NCBI GenBank assembly: GCA_030586155.1
Contig: CP130741.1
Coordinates: 800,680-864,679 of the forward strand
Source: Eubacteriaceae bacterium ES3
GTDB lineage: Bacteria > Bacillota > Clostridia > Eubacteriales > Eubacteriaceae
Reading direction: 5' to 3'
DNA length: 64,000 nucleotides
Positions 17,434-26,444 of this stretch are shown in pieces. The stretch's first letter is position 1. Each line of letters opens with the position of its first letter. Made by a program: the position numbers and the translations under genes. The notes below the pieces were generated by a model, which ran no database searches, was not told the DNA's origin, and saw nothing but the letters and a program-made list of their open reading frames with translations.

Positions 17434-18660
17434 ATGGAAAATGTTTTTGACGTTTTAAAGGAGCGAGGATTTCTTGAACAGTGTACACATGAGGCGGAGA
17501 TAGAAGAACTGCTGGCGACAGAGTCGGTATCTTTTTATATTGGCTTTGACCCAACAGCTGATAGTCTGCATATCGGGCATTTTATTCAGATTATGGTTAT
17601 GGCACATATGCAGAAATTTGGGCATCGTCCAATTGCCATCATTGGCGGAGGGACAACTATGATTGGAGATCCTTCTGGACGGACGGATATGCGGCAGGTT
17701 ATGACACCAGAGCGAATTAGTGAAAATAGTGAGAAATTTAAAACAATTTTTGAAAAGTTTTTAAGTTTTGAAGATGATCAGGCAATGATGGTAAATAATG
17801 CAGACTGGCTGCTTGATTTAAATTATATTGAATTCTTGCGGGAAATCGGTGCGCATTTTTCAGTTAATAAAATGTTGACTGCTGATTGTTATAAATCTCG
17901 TTTGGAAAAGGGACTAACTTTTCTGGAATTCAATTATATGTTATTGCAGGCATATGATTTTTATGTTTTGCATAAAGAATATGGTTGTAAAATGCAGTTT
18001 GGCGGAAATGACCAGTGGTCAAATATTATAGCCGGTATTGAGCTGATTCGTAAAAAAGACAGCGAGCAGGCTTATGGAATGACCTTCTCACTGTTAACAA
18101 CAAGTGAAGGCATTAAAATGGGAAAAACTGCAAAAGGCGCTTTGTGGCTTGATCCGTTAAAAACCACGCCCTATGACTTTTATCAGTATTGGAGAAATGT
18201 TGCCGATGCAGATGTGGAAAAATGTCTGGCTTTGCTGACATTTTTACCGATGGAAGAGGTAAGACGTTTAGGACGTCTCGAAGGTGCTGAGATTAATCGC
18301 GCAAAAGAGGTATTGGCTTACGAAGTGACAGCACTGATTCATGGAAAAGAAGAGGCCAGCAAGGCTCAGGAAGCTGCCCGACGATTATTTGTTGGTGGAT
18401 CGGACGAAGCTTTAATTCCGGCGGTTGATTTAAAGAGAAGTAAACTGGGTGAGGGAATAGATATTATTGCGCTTCTTGAGGTAGCTCAATTAATTCCCAG
18501 TAAAAGTGAAGGCCGACGTCTGATTCAACAGGGTGGTGTATTAGTTAATGGCGAAAAAGTATTAGACATTAAGGCTAACTTTACCGAAGCGGATTTTAAG
18601 GATGGCAGTTTAATCCTGAAGAAAGGCAAAAAAGCCTTTAAACAAGTTAATTTAGTGTAG
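17434..18660 (+). CDS. tyrS: Tyrosine--tRNA ligase
   Basis: The 408-residue class I synthetase charges tRNA-Tyr, of which two genes lie in this window. It has HIGH (46-49), the tyrosine-binding QAYDF near 172-176, the KMSKS-loop equivalent KMGKT at 228-232 and a C-terminal S4 RNA-binding domain (about 345-408). Unlike many Firmicutes tyrS genes, there is no T-box leader: only 28 bases separate it from the transporter gene. The hisS-like gene follows after 10 bases. Confidence 0.95.
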   Translation: MENVFDVLKERGFLEQCTHEAEIEELLATESVSFYIGFDPTADSLHIGHFIQIMVMAHMQKFGHRPIAIIGGGTTMIGDPSGRTDMRQVMTPERISENSEKFKTIFEKFLSFEDDQAMMVNNADWLLDLNYIEFLREIGAHFSVNKMLTADCYKSRLEKGLTFLEFNYMLLQAYDFYVLHKEYGCKMQFGGNDQWSNIIAGIELIRKKDSEQAYGMTFSLLTTSEGIKMGKTAKGALWLDPLKTTPYDFYQYWRNVADADVEKCLALLTFLPMEEVRRLGRLEGAEINRAKEVLAYEVTALIHGKEEASKAQEAARRLFVGGSDEALIPAVDLKRSKLGEGIDIIALLEVAQLIPSKSEGRRLIQQGGVLVNGEKVLDIKANFTEADFKDGSLILKKGKKAFKQVNLV

Positions 18661-18670
18661 GTGGTGCAAA

Positions 18671-19909
18671 ATGATCAATTCAAACCCTGTTAGAGGGACA
18701 AGAGATATCTTGCCACAGGAAATGGTCCTTAGAGACCAGTTAGAAGCGACGATTTTAAAACGCTACCGTAGTCATGGCTTTAATCGGATTGAGACTCCAG
18801 TTATGGAGAATCTGGATTTACTTCTGGGCAGCGACGGTGGTGAGAACTTAAAAATGCTATTCAGTATCATAAAACGCGGTGAAAAATTAAATTTGACACC
18901 GGATGCAGCGATTAATGATTTATGCGATTTGGGACTGCGATTTGATCTAACCCTGCCATTAAGCCGGTTTTATGCGAATAATCAGGCAAACCTGGAAATG
19001 CCATTTAAAGCGATTCAAATAGGAAATGTTTTTCGTGCCGAACGGCCTCAAAAAGGTCGCTTTCGGTCATTCAAACAATGTGATATCGATATAATTGGAG
19101 ATTCTTCAGTCAATGCTGAAATTGAACTGATAGATACCACTGCAAAAGCGCTGATGGATATTGGCTTTTCAGATTTTACGGTTAAAATCAATCATCGCAA
19201 GCTTTTGAGTCAGGTTATTAAAAAGGTTGGTTTTTCGGAAGAAGCAATTGGGACGGTCTGTATTACTCTTGATAAACTTGATAAAATCGGATTAGAAGGG
19301 GTCGAAAAAGAATTGCTGGAAAAATCCTATTCACAAGAAATGGTTAGTGGGCTGCTCAAGGCTGTGGCAGATATTTCGACCGAGAATCTTACAGATTGGG
19401 TAGATGATTTGACTGTGATTGATGACCTGACAGAGGTGATTGATACGGTTAAAATAATGACAAAGGACCACTATTCAATTGAGTTTGATTTTTCACTAAT
19501 CCGCGGAATGGGCTACTATACCGGATTGATTTTTGAAGTCAGTTATGGTCCTTATGGATATTCTATAGCTGGTGGTGGCCGCTATGACAATATGATTGGC
19601 AAGTACTGCAAAACATCGGTACCGGCAGTTGGATTTTCCATTGGATTTGAGCGCATAGTTGGGATTCTTCAGGAAGAAAAAAATCAACTGACACAGTGCC
19701 TGAAAAAAATGATTATTTTTTACGATGACTCAGCTCAAGTTTCTTTTGAAGAGGTTATTTCCGCTGGTGAAGCGTGGCGTGACCAAGGATATTCGGTCAA
19801 TCTGGTTGCTATGAAGAAAAAATTCGGGAAACAGATTGCTGCTTATACAGATAGAGAATATGAGGGATTTATTGTTTATGGACGCGATGATACTTTGAAA
19901 GCATTCTAA
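18671..19909 (+). CDS. hisS: Histidine--tRNA ligase-like protein (HisS; HisZ is the alternative)
   Basis: The 412-residue class II synthetase-fold protein has RGTRDILP near the start, motif 2 with FRAERPQKGRFRSFKQCD, the histidine motifs RGMGYYTG and AGGGRYDNM, and a C-terminal anticodon-binding-like domain. Retention of the arginine in RGMGYYTG favours a true ligase over the HisZ regulatory subunit. The usual RGLDYY has an aspartate-to-glycine change, and the protein ends straight after VYGRDD, so the last part of the anticodon domain seems shortened. It forms an operon with tyrS. No his operon genes are adjacent. Confidence 0.72.
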   Translation: MINSNPVRGTRDILPQEMVLRDQLEATILKRYRSHGFNRIETPVMENLDLLLGSDGGENLKMLFSIIKRGEKLNLTPDAAINDLCDLGLRFDLTLPLSRFYANNQANLEMPFKAIQIGNVFRAERPQKGRFRSFKQCDIDIIGDSSVNAEIELIDTTAKALMDIGFSDFTVKINHRKLLSQVIKKVGFSEEAIGTVCITLDKLDKIGLEGVEKELLEKSYSQEMVSGLLKAVADISTENLTDWVDDLTVIDDLTEVIDTVKIMTKDHYSIEFDFSLIRGMGYYTGLIFEVSYGPYGYSIAGGGRYDNMIGKYCKTSVPAVGFSIGFERIVGILQEEKNQLTQCLKKMIIFYDDSAQVSFEEVISAGEAWRDQGYSVNLVAMKKKFGKQIAAYTDREYEGFIVYGRDDTLKAF

Positions 19910-19940
19910 AATCATCTGAATTATAATTTGATTTACAAGT

Positions 19941-19987
19941 GAGCCGATTTGAACAGCTTATAGCCAAAGTTCATGATCGGCTCTTTT
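19941..19987 (+). terminator. Terminator of the tyrS-hisS operon
   Basis: GAGCCGAT at 19941-19948 pairs with ATCGGCTC at 19976-19983, with further pairing in the 27-base interior, and TTTT follows. Confidence 0.7.
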
Positions 19988-20079
19988 GATGACCGCCGAA
20001 TCACGCAATTAATCAATAATTTATGTAAAGTTTAGGATAAGATATGCTATAATTAAACATCAAAAATAAAGGAAGTAAA

Positions 20080-21249
20080 ATGATAAATCAGATAAATTTA
20101 ATTGCTACAGTGGCATTTGGTCTGGAAGCTGTAGTCAAAAGAGAAATTACCCAACTGGGCTATGAGATTAAGCGGGTTGAAAATGGTAAAGTTCATTTTT
20201 CCGGCCCTTTGGAGGCGATTGCTCAATCAAATCTATGGCTTCGTTGTGCCGATCGGGTTTTACTGGAAGTGGGGAGTTTTAAAGCAACCAGTTTTGAAGC
20301 ACTTTTTGAACTGACTAAAGCATTACCATGGGAAGAATATATACCAGTAGACGGAGAATTTCCGGCAGCAAAAATTACCAGTGTGAAATCGGCTTTGTTT
20401 AGCAAGTCAGACGGTCAGAGGATTGTTAAAAAGGCAGTAGTTGAACGGCTCAAATCTGTCTACCATGTTGACTGGTTTTCAGAAAATCGTGGGAAGTATC
20501 CTATTCATATCCAAATCTTAAAAGATGAGGTTACTCTAGCTATTGATACCAGTGGTTCAGGTCTGAATCGGCGGGGATACAGGCAGTATGGTAATGAAGC
20601 GCCAATCAAAGAAACCATTGCGGCTGCGCTTGTCTATTTGTCAAACTGGAAACCGCACCGCTATTTTTTAGATCCTCTTTGTGGCTCCGGAACGATTGTG
20701 ATAGAAGCAGCATTAATGGGTAAGAATATTGCACCGGGTTTAAAAAGAAGTTTCGTTTCAGAAGAGTGGGATTTTATTCCTCCAGAAACATTTCAAGATG
20801 CGCGTGAAGAAGCAAAAAAGAAAATTAATGACAAAGCATTTCGCGTCTTGGGCTCAGATATTGACAGCAAGGCGCTGAAACAGGCAAGAATCAATGCAGA
20901 ACTGGCTGGGGTTTCTGATTATGTGGCTTTTCAGAATTTACCGGTACAGTCGGTTCAGACAAAAAAGAAGTATGGTGTGATAATTACCAATCCTCCATAT
21001 GGCGAACGAATAGGGGATGAAAAAGAAATTAAGAAACTCTATGCTGATATGGGTCGGGTTTTTGAGTCATTAGATGACTGGTCTTATTTTATCATCACCG
21101 GATATGAGAAGTTTGAAAAGGCGTTTGGCAAGGTGGCGACCAAGAATCGAAAACTTTACAATGGCGATATTAAGACTTACTTTTACCAATATTATGGTCC
21201 ATTACCGCCAAGGAAAAAAGTGCAGGAAGCACAGGAAGAAGAAGTATGA
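20080..21249 (+). CDS. THUMP-domain RNA guanine-N2 methyltransferase (YpsC/RlmL N-domain type)
   Basis: The 389-residue protein has an N-terminal THUMP RNA-binding region (about 45-155), then a Rossmann methyltransferase with DPLCGSGT (198-205) for S-adenosylmethionine and the catalytic NPPYGER (304-310). This architecture matches the family that makes m2G in 23S rRNA (RlmL N-terminal half, B. subtilis YpsC); the exact target is inferred. It overlaps the next gene by the ATGA junction. An extended -10 element (TGCTATAAT, 20045-20053) lies upstream. Confidence 0.88.
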   Translation: MINQINLIATVAFGLEAVVKREITQLGYEIKRVENGKVHFSGPLEAIAQSNLWLRCADRVLLEVGSFKATSFEALFELTKALPWEEYIPVDGEFPAAKITSVKSALFSKSDGQRIVKKAVVERLKSVYHVDWFSENRGKYPIHIQILKDEVTLAIDTSGSGLNRRGYRQYGNEAPIKETIAAALVYLSNWKPHRYFLDPLCGSGTIVIEAALMGKNIAPGLKRSFVSEEWDFIPPETFQDAREEAKKKINDKAFRVLGSDIDSKALKQARINAELAGVSDYVAFQNLPVQSVQTKKKYGVIITNPPYGERIGDEKEIKKLYADMGRVFESLDDWSYFIITGYEKFEKAFGKVATKNRKLYNGDIKTYFYQYYGPLPPRKKVQEAQEEEV

Positions 21250-22127
21250 AAAAAGAAAAGAGCAATGATAAAAAATCGTTCGGCCGAAAATTTGCCGATA
21301 AAAGAAGCGGGCAATTTGGCAAAAAAGGCAGTGGAAAAAAAGTTTCTTCAGGCGGTTCACAGAGAACTGATGAATTAAAAGATGAACTGGAAGAGGAAAC
21401 TTTTATAATTGTTGGAAAAAACCCAGTGCTTGAAGCGCTGCGTTCTGAACAGGCAATTGATAAACTTTTAATTCTTAAAGATAATACAGATCATGTTTTA
21501 AAGAAAATTGCAGATCAGGCAAAAAAGAAAAATATCATCGTTCAGTCGACGGAAAAAGCTAAACTTGAATCTTTGGCAGATGGCCAGGTGCATCAGGGAA
21601 TTGTTGCAATGATGGCGCCATTTCCCTACTGTAGTGTTGATGATATCTTAAATAAAGCGAAAAAACATGACCGAGATCCGTTTATTGTTATTCTTGACCA
21701 TTTAACAGATCCACATAATTTGGGCGCCATTATTAGAAGTGCTAACCTCTGCGGTGTTGATGGTGTAATTATACCTAAGAGACGTTCGGCAACACTCACT
21801 GCAACTTCAGTAAAAGCGTCTTCAGGTGCAGTCGCTCACACGCTGATTGCCAAAGTAAATAATTTAAGTCAAGTTATTGAATCGCTTAAAAAAAATGGGG
21901 TTTGGGTGGCTGCTGCTGATATGGATGGTCAGGCATACTATAATGCGGACTTTAAAGGTGCTTTAGCGGTAGTAATTGGCAATGAGGGCTCAGGAATCAG
22001 CCAGAATGTGAAGAAACTTTGTGATTTTTCTGTATCGATTCCTATTTATGGCGAGATTGAATCATTTAACGCTTCTGCAGCGGCTGCTATTATTTTCTCG
22101 GAGGCGGCAAAGCAGCGGAATCGATGA
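21246..22127 (+). CDS. rlmB: 23S rRNA 2'-O-ribose methyltransferase RlmB (TrmH/SpoU family)
   Basis: The 293-residue protein has a lysine-rich N-terminal tail (about 1-45), a substrate-binding domain and a SPOUT knot. Its three SpoU motifs are DHLTDPHNLGAIIRSA, VIGNEGSGIS and SIPIYGEIESFNASAAAAI. RlmB methylates G2251 of the 23S P loop. Its start overlaps the preceding stop and its stop overlaps the yacP start, both as ATGA, showing translational coupling. Confidence 0.9.
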   Translation: MKKEKSNDKKSFGRKFADKRSGQFGKKGSGKKVSSGGSQRTDELKDELEEETFIIVGKNPVLEALRSEQAIDKLLILKDNTDHVLKKIADQAKKKNIIVQSTEKAKLESLADGQVHQGIVAMMAPFPYCSVDDILNKAKKHDRDPFIVILDHLTDPHNLGAIIRSANLCGVDGVIIPKRRSATLTATSVKASSGAVAHTLIAKVNNLSQVIESLKKNGVWVAAADMDGQAYYNADFKGALAVVIGNEGSGISQNVKKLCDFSVSIPIYGEIESFNASAAAAIIFSEAAKQRNR

Positions 22128-22639
22128 AGTGTGTCCTGATTATCGATGGATATAATGTGATTCATGGGGATGAGATGCTTCAGAAACTTTCAGAAATAAA
22201 ACTGGAAGAGGCTCGTGAGAAGCTGATACATTTGTTGAATGGTTATGCTGGGGTAAAGGGATATGATATCATTCTGGTTTTCGATGCTTATCAGCAGCAG
22301 AATCTTTCATCTCGTGAGGAAAAGTGGGGCCTAGTTAAAGTGGTCTATACGGATAAGAATAAGACTGCTGACGCCTATATTGAAAAACTGGTATATGAAC
22401 TGCCTAAAGTTTTGGATGTGCAGGTTGTAACATCAGATTTTACTTTGCAGAGAATGGTGCTGGCGGGTGGTGCGACAAGAATTCCTTCCAGGGAACTGAT
22501 GGAAGATATAAATAAAATGTCAGAAACTTTATCGAGCATAAAGAAGCATGAGAAAAAGGCTACGGAACGACATCGACTCCAAGATTTTATGGATGAGGAA
22601 ACTCTGGAAAAATTTAATGTAATGCGAAGTGATGACTAG
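22124..22639 (+). CDS. yacP: NYN-domain ribonuclease YacP/Rae1-like
   Basis: The 171-residue protein has the YacP-type NYN (PIN-like) fold: LIIDGYNVIHG near the N-terminus carries the first acidic residue, and TADAYIEKL and VVTSDFTLQRM supply the others. The B. subtilis homologue Rae1 cleaves mRNA in the ribosome A site. The order rlmB-yacP-sigH is widely conserved in Firmicutes. ATGA overlap with rlmB. Confidence 0.9.
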   Translation: MKCVLIIDGYNVIHGDEMLQKLSEIKLEEAREKLIHLLNGYAGVKGYDIILVFDAYQQQNLSSREEKWGLVKVVYTDKNKTADAYIEKLVYELPKVLDVQVVTSDFTLQRMVLAGGATRIPSRELMEDINKMSETLSSIKKHEKKATERHRLQDFMDEETLEKFNVMRSDD

Positions 22640-22650
22640 AAGGGTAGAAT

Positions 22651-23256
22651 ATGAAGGTGAGTGAATTTGACCGGTGTACAGATGATGAAATTATCAGTAA
22701 AGCTCAGGACGGTGATAAAGATGCAGCACAGTTTCTCCTGAAAAAATACCGGAAACTCGTTTCAATTCGTTCCCGTTCATATTATCTGATAGGAAGTGAT
22801 TACGAAGATCTGATTCAGGAAGGGATGATTGGTTTATTAAAGGCAATCTGGGATTATCAACCGAATCGCAACGTCAAGTTTGATACTTTTGCCGGTCTTT
22901 GCATTGAACGTCAGATTCAGACAGCCGTGACGTCGGCCAATAGATTAAAACATCAGATTTTGAATCAATCAGTTTCAATTTATTCAACACTCTCGAAAGA
23001 GGATGGTGATGAAATCATAGAATTTCTGCAGGCTGACAGTAACACTGACCCTGTAACAAGCCTGGTAAATGATGAGGCATTACTTACACTTGTAGAGATG
23101 GTTAAAAAGGAATTGTCGGAGTTTGAAAAAAAAATATTGCTTCTCTATATCAATGGAGAATCTTATATTAAGATTGCGGAGCTTTTAAATTGTAATACTA
23201 AGTCAGTTGATAATGCTTTACAAAGAATTCGCAAAAAAATCGGTAGTCATCTATAA
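22651..23256 (+). CDS. sigH: RNA polymerase sigma-H-type factor
   Basis: The 201-residue protein has a sigma-70 region 2 (about 20-90, with DLIQEGMIGLLKAIWDY and FDTFAGLCIERQI) and a region 4 helix-turn-helix (about 145-200, with YIKIAELLNCNTKSVDNAL). In spore formers sigma-H drives early stationary-phase and sporulation genes. The position after rlmB-yacP and before tRNA/translation genes is typical. It implies sporulation ancestry but does not prove that this strain sporulates. Confidence 0.9.
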   Translation: MKVSEFDRCTDDEIISKAQDGDKDAAQFLLKKYRKLVSIRSRSYYLIGSDYEDLIQEGMIGLLKAIWDYQPNRNVKFDTFAGLCIERQIQTAVTSANRLKHQILNQSVSIYSTLSKEDGDEIIEFLQADSNTDPVTSLVNDEALLTLVEMVKKELSEFEKKILLLYINGESYIKIAELLNCNTKSVDNALQRIRKKIGSHL

Positions 23257-23263
23257 AAAAGTA

Positions 23264-23292
23264 TTGACAAATAACCTGAAACCAATTATTAT
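23264..23292 (+). promoter_or_regulatory. Promoter of the tRNA-Tyr/tRNA-Thr/tuf unit
   Basis: TTGACA at 23264-23269 and TATTAT at 23287-23292 are 17 bases apart. The predicted start is about 15 bases before tRNA-Tyr. No terminator is visible between the tRNAs and tuf. Confidence 0.75.
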
Positions 23293-23315
23293 AGAGAGGC
23301 TGAATTAATCGCGAT

Positions 23316-23400
23316 GGGAGAATGCCCGAGTGGCTAAAGGGGGCGGACTGTAAATCCGTTGACGACGTCTACGATGGTTCGAATCCATCTTCTCCCACCA
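23316..23400 (+). tRNA. tRNA-Tyr (anticodon GTA), second copy
   Basis: Full class II cloverleaf with acceptor GGGAGAA/TTCTCCC, anticodon GTA and encoded CCA. It is identical to the copy at 3626 except for one base in the variable arm. Confidence 0.95.
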
Positions 23401-23410
23401 TTAATTATAA

Positions 23411-23486
23411 GCCCTCATAGCTCAGTAGGTAGAGCACCACCATGGTAAGGTGGGGGTCTCCGGTTCAAATCCGGATGAGGGCTCCA
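23411..23486 (+). tRNA. tRNA-Thr (anticodon GGT)
   Basis: Acceptor GCCCTCA/TGAGGGC, anticodon stem CCACC/GGTGG with loop ATGGTAA giving GGT, T-loop GGTTCAAATCC and encoded CCA. It lies 65 bases before tuf. Confidence 0.94.
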
Positions 23487-23551
23487 TTTTTATATCATCA
23501 ATTAAATTATTTACATAAAGCGGTTATTATATGTTATAAGGAGAAGAACAA

Positions 23552-24745
23552 ATGGCAAAATCAAAATTTGAAAGAACCAAGCCCCATGTTAACATTGGAA
23601 CAATCGGTCACGTAGACCACGGTAAAACAACATTAACAGCAGCAATCACAACCGTATTAAACAAACGATACGGCACAGGTGAATCAGTTGCTTTTGAAAA
23701 CATTGATAAAGCACCTGAGGAAAGAGAACGAGGAATCACTATTTCAACAGCCCACGTTGAATATGAAACAGATGCCCGTCACTATGCCCATGTAGACTGC
23801 CCAGGCCATGCCGATTACGTAAAAAACATGATCACTGGTGCTGCTCAGATGGATGGAGCAATCCTGGTAGTAAGTGCAGCTGATGGTCCAATGCCTCAGA
23901 CGCGTGAACATATCCTGTTAAGCCGTCAGGTAGGGGTTCCTTATATCATCGTATTCTTAAACAAAGTAGATATGGTAGATGACGAAGAACTGCTTGAACT
24001 GGTAGAAATGGAAGTTCGGGAACTGTTGGATGAATATGAATTCCCAGGCGATGATACACCAATCATCATGGGATCAGCCCTTCGTGCACTGGAAGATCCA
24101 GACGGACCATGGGGAGATAAAATCGTTGAGCTGATGAAAGCAGTAGACGAATGGATTCCAGAACCGGAACGAGATACAGACAAACCATTCCTGATGCCAG
24201 TAGAAGACGTGTTCTCAATCACTGGACGAGGAACAGTAGCAACCGGACGTATCGAACGTGGGGTTGTAAAAGTTGGTGAAGAAGTGGAAATCGTTGGTAT
24301 TCACGAAGTGAAGAAAACAACAGTAACCGGAATCGAAATGTTTAGAAAATTACTGGACGAAGGACGATCGGGAGACAATGTTGGAGCCCTGCTTCGAGGT
24401 ATTGACCGAACAATGATCGAACGTGGACAGGTACTGGCTAAACCAGGATCAATCAAACCACATACCCACTATATGTCAGAAGTATATGTACTGACAAAAG
24501 AAGAGGGTGGACGACATACACCATTCTTTGATGGTTACCGACCACAGTTCTACTTCAGAACAACTGACGTAACTGGTGTAATCAAATTACCAGAAGGCGT
24601 AGAAATGGTAATGCCAGGAGATAACGTTCAGATGGAAATCACCCTGATCACACCAATCGCTATCGAAGAAGGACTGCGATTCGCTATTCGTGAAGGTGGA
24701 CGTACTGTTGGATCTGGAGTTGTTGCTAAAATTATCGAAGACTAA
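23552..24745 (+). CDS. tuf: Elongation factor Tu
   Basis: EF-Tu carries aminoacyl-tRNA to the ribosome as a GTP complex. The 397-residue protein has GHVDHGKTT (G1), DCPGHADYV (G3), NKVDM (G4), and full domains II and III. It is not in a str operon with rpsL, rpsG and fusA; two tRNA genes precede it and a degV gene follows a terminator. Of its 24 arginine codons, ten are CGA, nine CGT, four AGA and one CGG. AAGGAG lies before the ATG. Confidence 0.98.
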   Translation: MAKSKFERTKPHVNIGTIGHVDHGKTTLTAAITTVLNKRYGTGESVAFENIDKAPEERERGITISTAHVEYETDARHYAHVDCPGHADYVKNMITGAAQMDGAILVVSAADGPMPQTREHILLSRQVGVPYIIVFLNKVDMVDDEELLELVEMEVRELLDEYEFPGDDTPIIMGSALRALEDPDGPWGDKIVELMKAVDEWIPEPERDTDKPFLMPVEDVFSITGRGTVATGRIERGVVKVGEEVEIVGIHEVKKTTVTGIEMFRKLLDEGRSGDNVGALLRGIDRTMIERGQVLAKPGSIKPHTHYMSEVYVLTKEEGGRHTPFFDGYRPQFYFRTTDVTGVIKLPEGVEMVMPGDNVQMEITLITPIAIEEGLRFAIREGGRTVGSGVVAKIIED

Positions 24746-24802
24746 GATTTTCAAATGATTTAATGATCGTCTTTGTACAGAGGCGTTTGAATTTAAAACA
24801 GT

Positions 24803-24853
24803 AAAGCAGAGCCTGCTGATAGAAGTTAGAATCTATTGAGGCCTGCTTTTTTT
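24803..24853 (+). terminator. Terminator after tuf
   Basis: AAAGCAG-A-GCCT (24803-24814) pairs with AGGC-CTGCTTT (24839-24849), with one bulged A, and a T-run follows. Confidence 0.8.
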
Positions 24854-24955
24854 GTTGCGGTTGACCAGTATTGATAACGGATGAGCAATTGCAAAATATG
24901 CCATGGCATGATAAAATGGTAAAGCGCAAAATCATGAATAAAGGATAAAGTAGCC

Positions 24956-25819
24956 ATGAGATTATTAGTAGACAGTATGTGTGATTTTTCTCAGGAGTAT
25001 CTGGAACATCCACTTGTAGATATGGTTTCTCTGAATGTTATTATCGAAGGGAAAACATATCGTGATAAACGGGAAATCAATCTGGAAGAAATGAATGGGT
25101 TTATGGAAAAAGGGATTGTCCCGACGACATCTCAGGTTAATCCCGGTGATTTCTATGAATATTTTGAGGAATGTGCTAAAAAAAATGAATCATGCTTGTA
25201 TCTCGCCTTTTCCTCCAAGTTGTCAGGATCTTGTGAAACAGCAAACCTAGTGCTTAAGGATATAAAAAACCAGTATCCTGATTTTGAATGCGAAGTCGTT
25301 GATAGTCGACAAAGTGGCGGCGGAGTGGCATTGATTGCCGAAGTACTGCTGGAACTTATCGACCAAAATTATGGGCTGGACGAACTTGTTTCAGCTGCTG
25401 AAAAACTTATTGACCATACACATTTTTATTTCAGTATTGAAGATTTAAATTGGTTGTATCTAGGTGGCCGGGTATCAAGAGGGACGGCGGTTGTTGGTGG
25501 ATTTTTAAAAATTCATCCAATTGTTTCGGTTGAAGATGGAGAACTTAAAATTATTGGGAAATCCCGTGGCAATAAAAAAGCCCAGCAGCTTGTATTAAAA
25601 AAGGTATCGGAGAATATCTCGGGCTATCTTGGACAGAAAGTTGGTATTGCCTATAATGGGGTAATGAAGCCGGTCGACGAGTACAGAGAAGCACTTATTG
25701 AGATGGGTATAAAACGAATAGAACCGGTTCCGATTGGCTGTGTTTTAGCAGCTCACCTTGGAGTTCAAGGGACTGGAATTTATTTTTACGATTTATCGCC
25801 GGAAGATATTTTAAAATAA
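24956..25819 (+). CDS. DegV-family fatty-acid-binding protein
   Basis: The 287-residue protein shows the DegV fold: LLVDSMCDFSQEYLE at the N-terminus, TTSQVNPGDFYEYFEE with the TSQ motif, SSKLSGSCETANL, and a C-terminal domain with LNWLYLGGRVSRG and GCVLAAHLG. DegV proteins bind fatty acids; homologous FakB proteins deliver them to a kinase (FakA). No fakA is adjacent. The start codon has a weak site (AAAGGATAAAG). Single gene flanked by terminators. Confidence 0.88.
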   Translation: MRLLVDSMCDFSQEYLEHPLVDMVSLNVIIEGKTYRDKREINLEEMNGFMEKGIVPTTSQVNPGDFYEYFEECAKKNESCLYLAFSSKLSGSCETANLVLKDIKNQYPDFECEVVDSRQSGGGVALIAEVLLELIDQNYGLDELVSAAEKLIDHTHFYFSIEDLNWLYLGGRVSRGTAVVGGFLKIHPIVSVEDGELKIIGKSRGNKKAQQLVLKKVSENISGYLGQKVGIAYNGVMKPVDEYREALIEMGIKRIEPVPIGCVLAAHLGVQGTGIYFYDLSPEDILK

Positions 25820-25833
25820 AATTGTTAAATTCA

Positions 25834-25861
25834 AAAAAACGCTTGCGTAGAGCGTTTTTTT
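25834..25861 (+). terminator. Terminator after the degV gene
   Basis: AAAAAACGCT at 25834-25843 pairs with AGCGTTTTTT at 25851-25860 around a 7-base loop, and the T-run is part of the stem. Its loop holds the -35 box of the proposed S10 promoter. Confidence 0.8.
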
Positions 25862-25871
25862 CATGTATAAT
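25843..25871 (+). promoter_or_regulatory. Candidate promoter of the S10 operon
   Basis: TTGCGT at 25843-25848 and TATAAT at 25866-25871 are 17 bases apart. A TTGACA at 25880-25885 lies slightly downstream, but no matching -10 box was found for it. The predicted transcript would have a leader of about 200 bases before rpsJ. Confidence 0.55.
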
Positions 25872-25877
25872 ATTGAA

Positions 25878-26082
25878 GGTTGACATATAACAATGAATTG
25901 TGAGGTTGCTGTTGCCTTCAACAGGTCATTCACAAGGAGTTAGTCACGATCTTGAATCGGACGACAATTACTGTTTCGGGAATGGGAAACCATTTTCAAA
26001 AAAATATAAATGAAACACCCGGATGAGTTGACAGTAATTGGCGTATCTAAATGCAACAAAATACAAGGAGGAAAATTTAGGT
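25878..26082 (+). promoter_or_regulatory. Long 5' leader of the S10 operon with a 10-bp inverted repeat
   Basis: CAATTACTGT (25965-25974) pairs with ACAGTAATTG (26031-26040). Inside, TGTTTC (25972-25977) and GAAACA (26012-26017) can also pair. The leader is far longer than needed for translation and could be an autoregulatory target of a ribosomal protein such as L4. I cannot match it to a known leader family by eye. Confidence 0.5.
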
Positions 26083-26391
26083 ATGGCAAAACAAAAGATT
26101 AGAATCAGATTAAAAGCTTTTGATCACAAAATTTTAGATCAATCGGCAGAACGGATTGTAGAAACAGCGAAACGAACAGGTGCGAGTGTTTCTGGTCCAA
26201 TTCCACTTCCTACAGATAAAGAAGTGGTTACAATTCTACGAGCTGTTCACAAATACAAAGATTCTAGAGAACAATTCGAAATGCGAACACATAAACGGTT
26301 GATTGATATTTTAAATCCGACACCAAAAACTGTAGACGCATTAATGCGATTGAACTTACCAGCTGGCGTTGATATAGAAATCAAACTATAG
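26083..26391 (+). CDS. rpsJ: Ribosomal protein S10
   Basis: The 102-residue protein is full-length S10 with [17 protein letters not shown] at the start and the conserved loop GPIPLPT. It is a component of the 30S head and also acts as NusE. The ATG at 26083 is preceded by AAGGAGG at 26065-26071. An in-frame TTG extension at 26038 lies in the leader hairpin and was rejected. It is the first gene of the S10-spc-alpha super-operon. Confidence 0.97.
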   Translation: MAKQKIRIRLKAFDHKILDQSAERIVETAKRTGASVSGPIPLPTDKEVVTILRAVHKYKDSREQFEMRTHKRLIDILNPTPKTVDALMRLNLPAGVDIEIKL

Positions 26392-26444
26392 ACCCCAATG
26401 GTATTATGATTGCCTGGCAATCCAATGATATTTAGGAGGAACAA

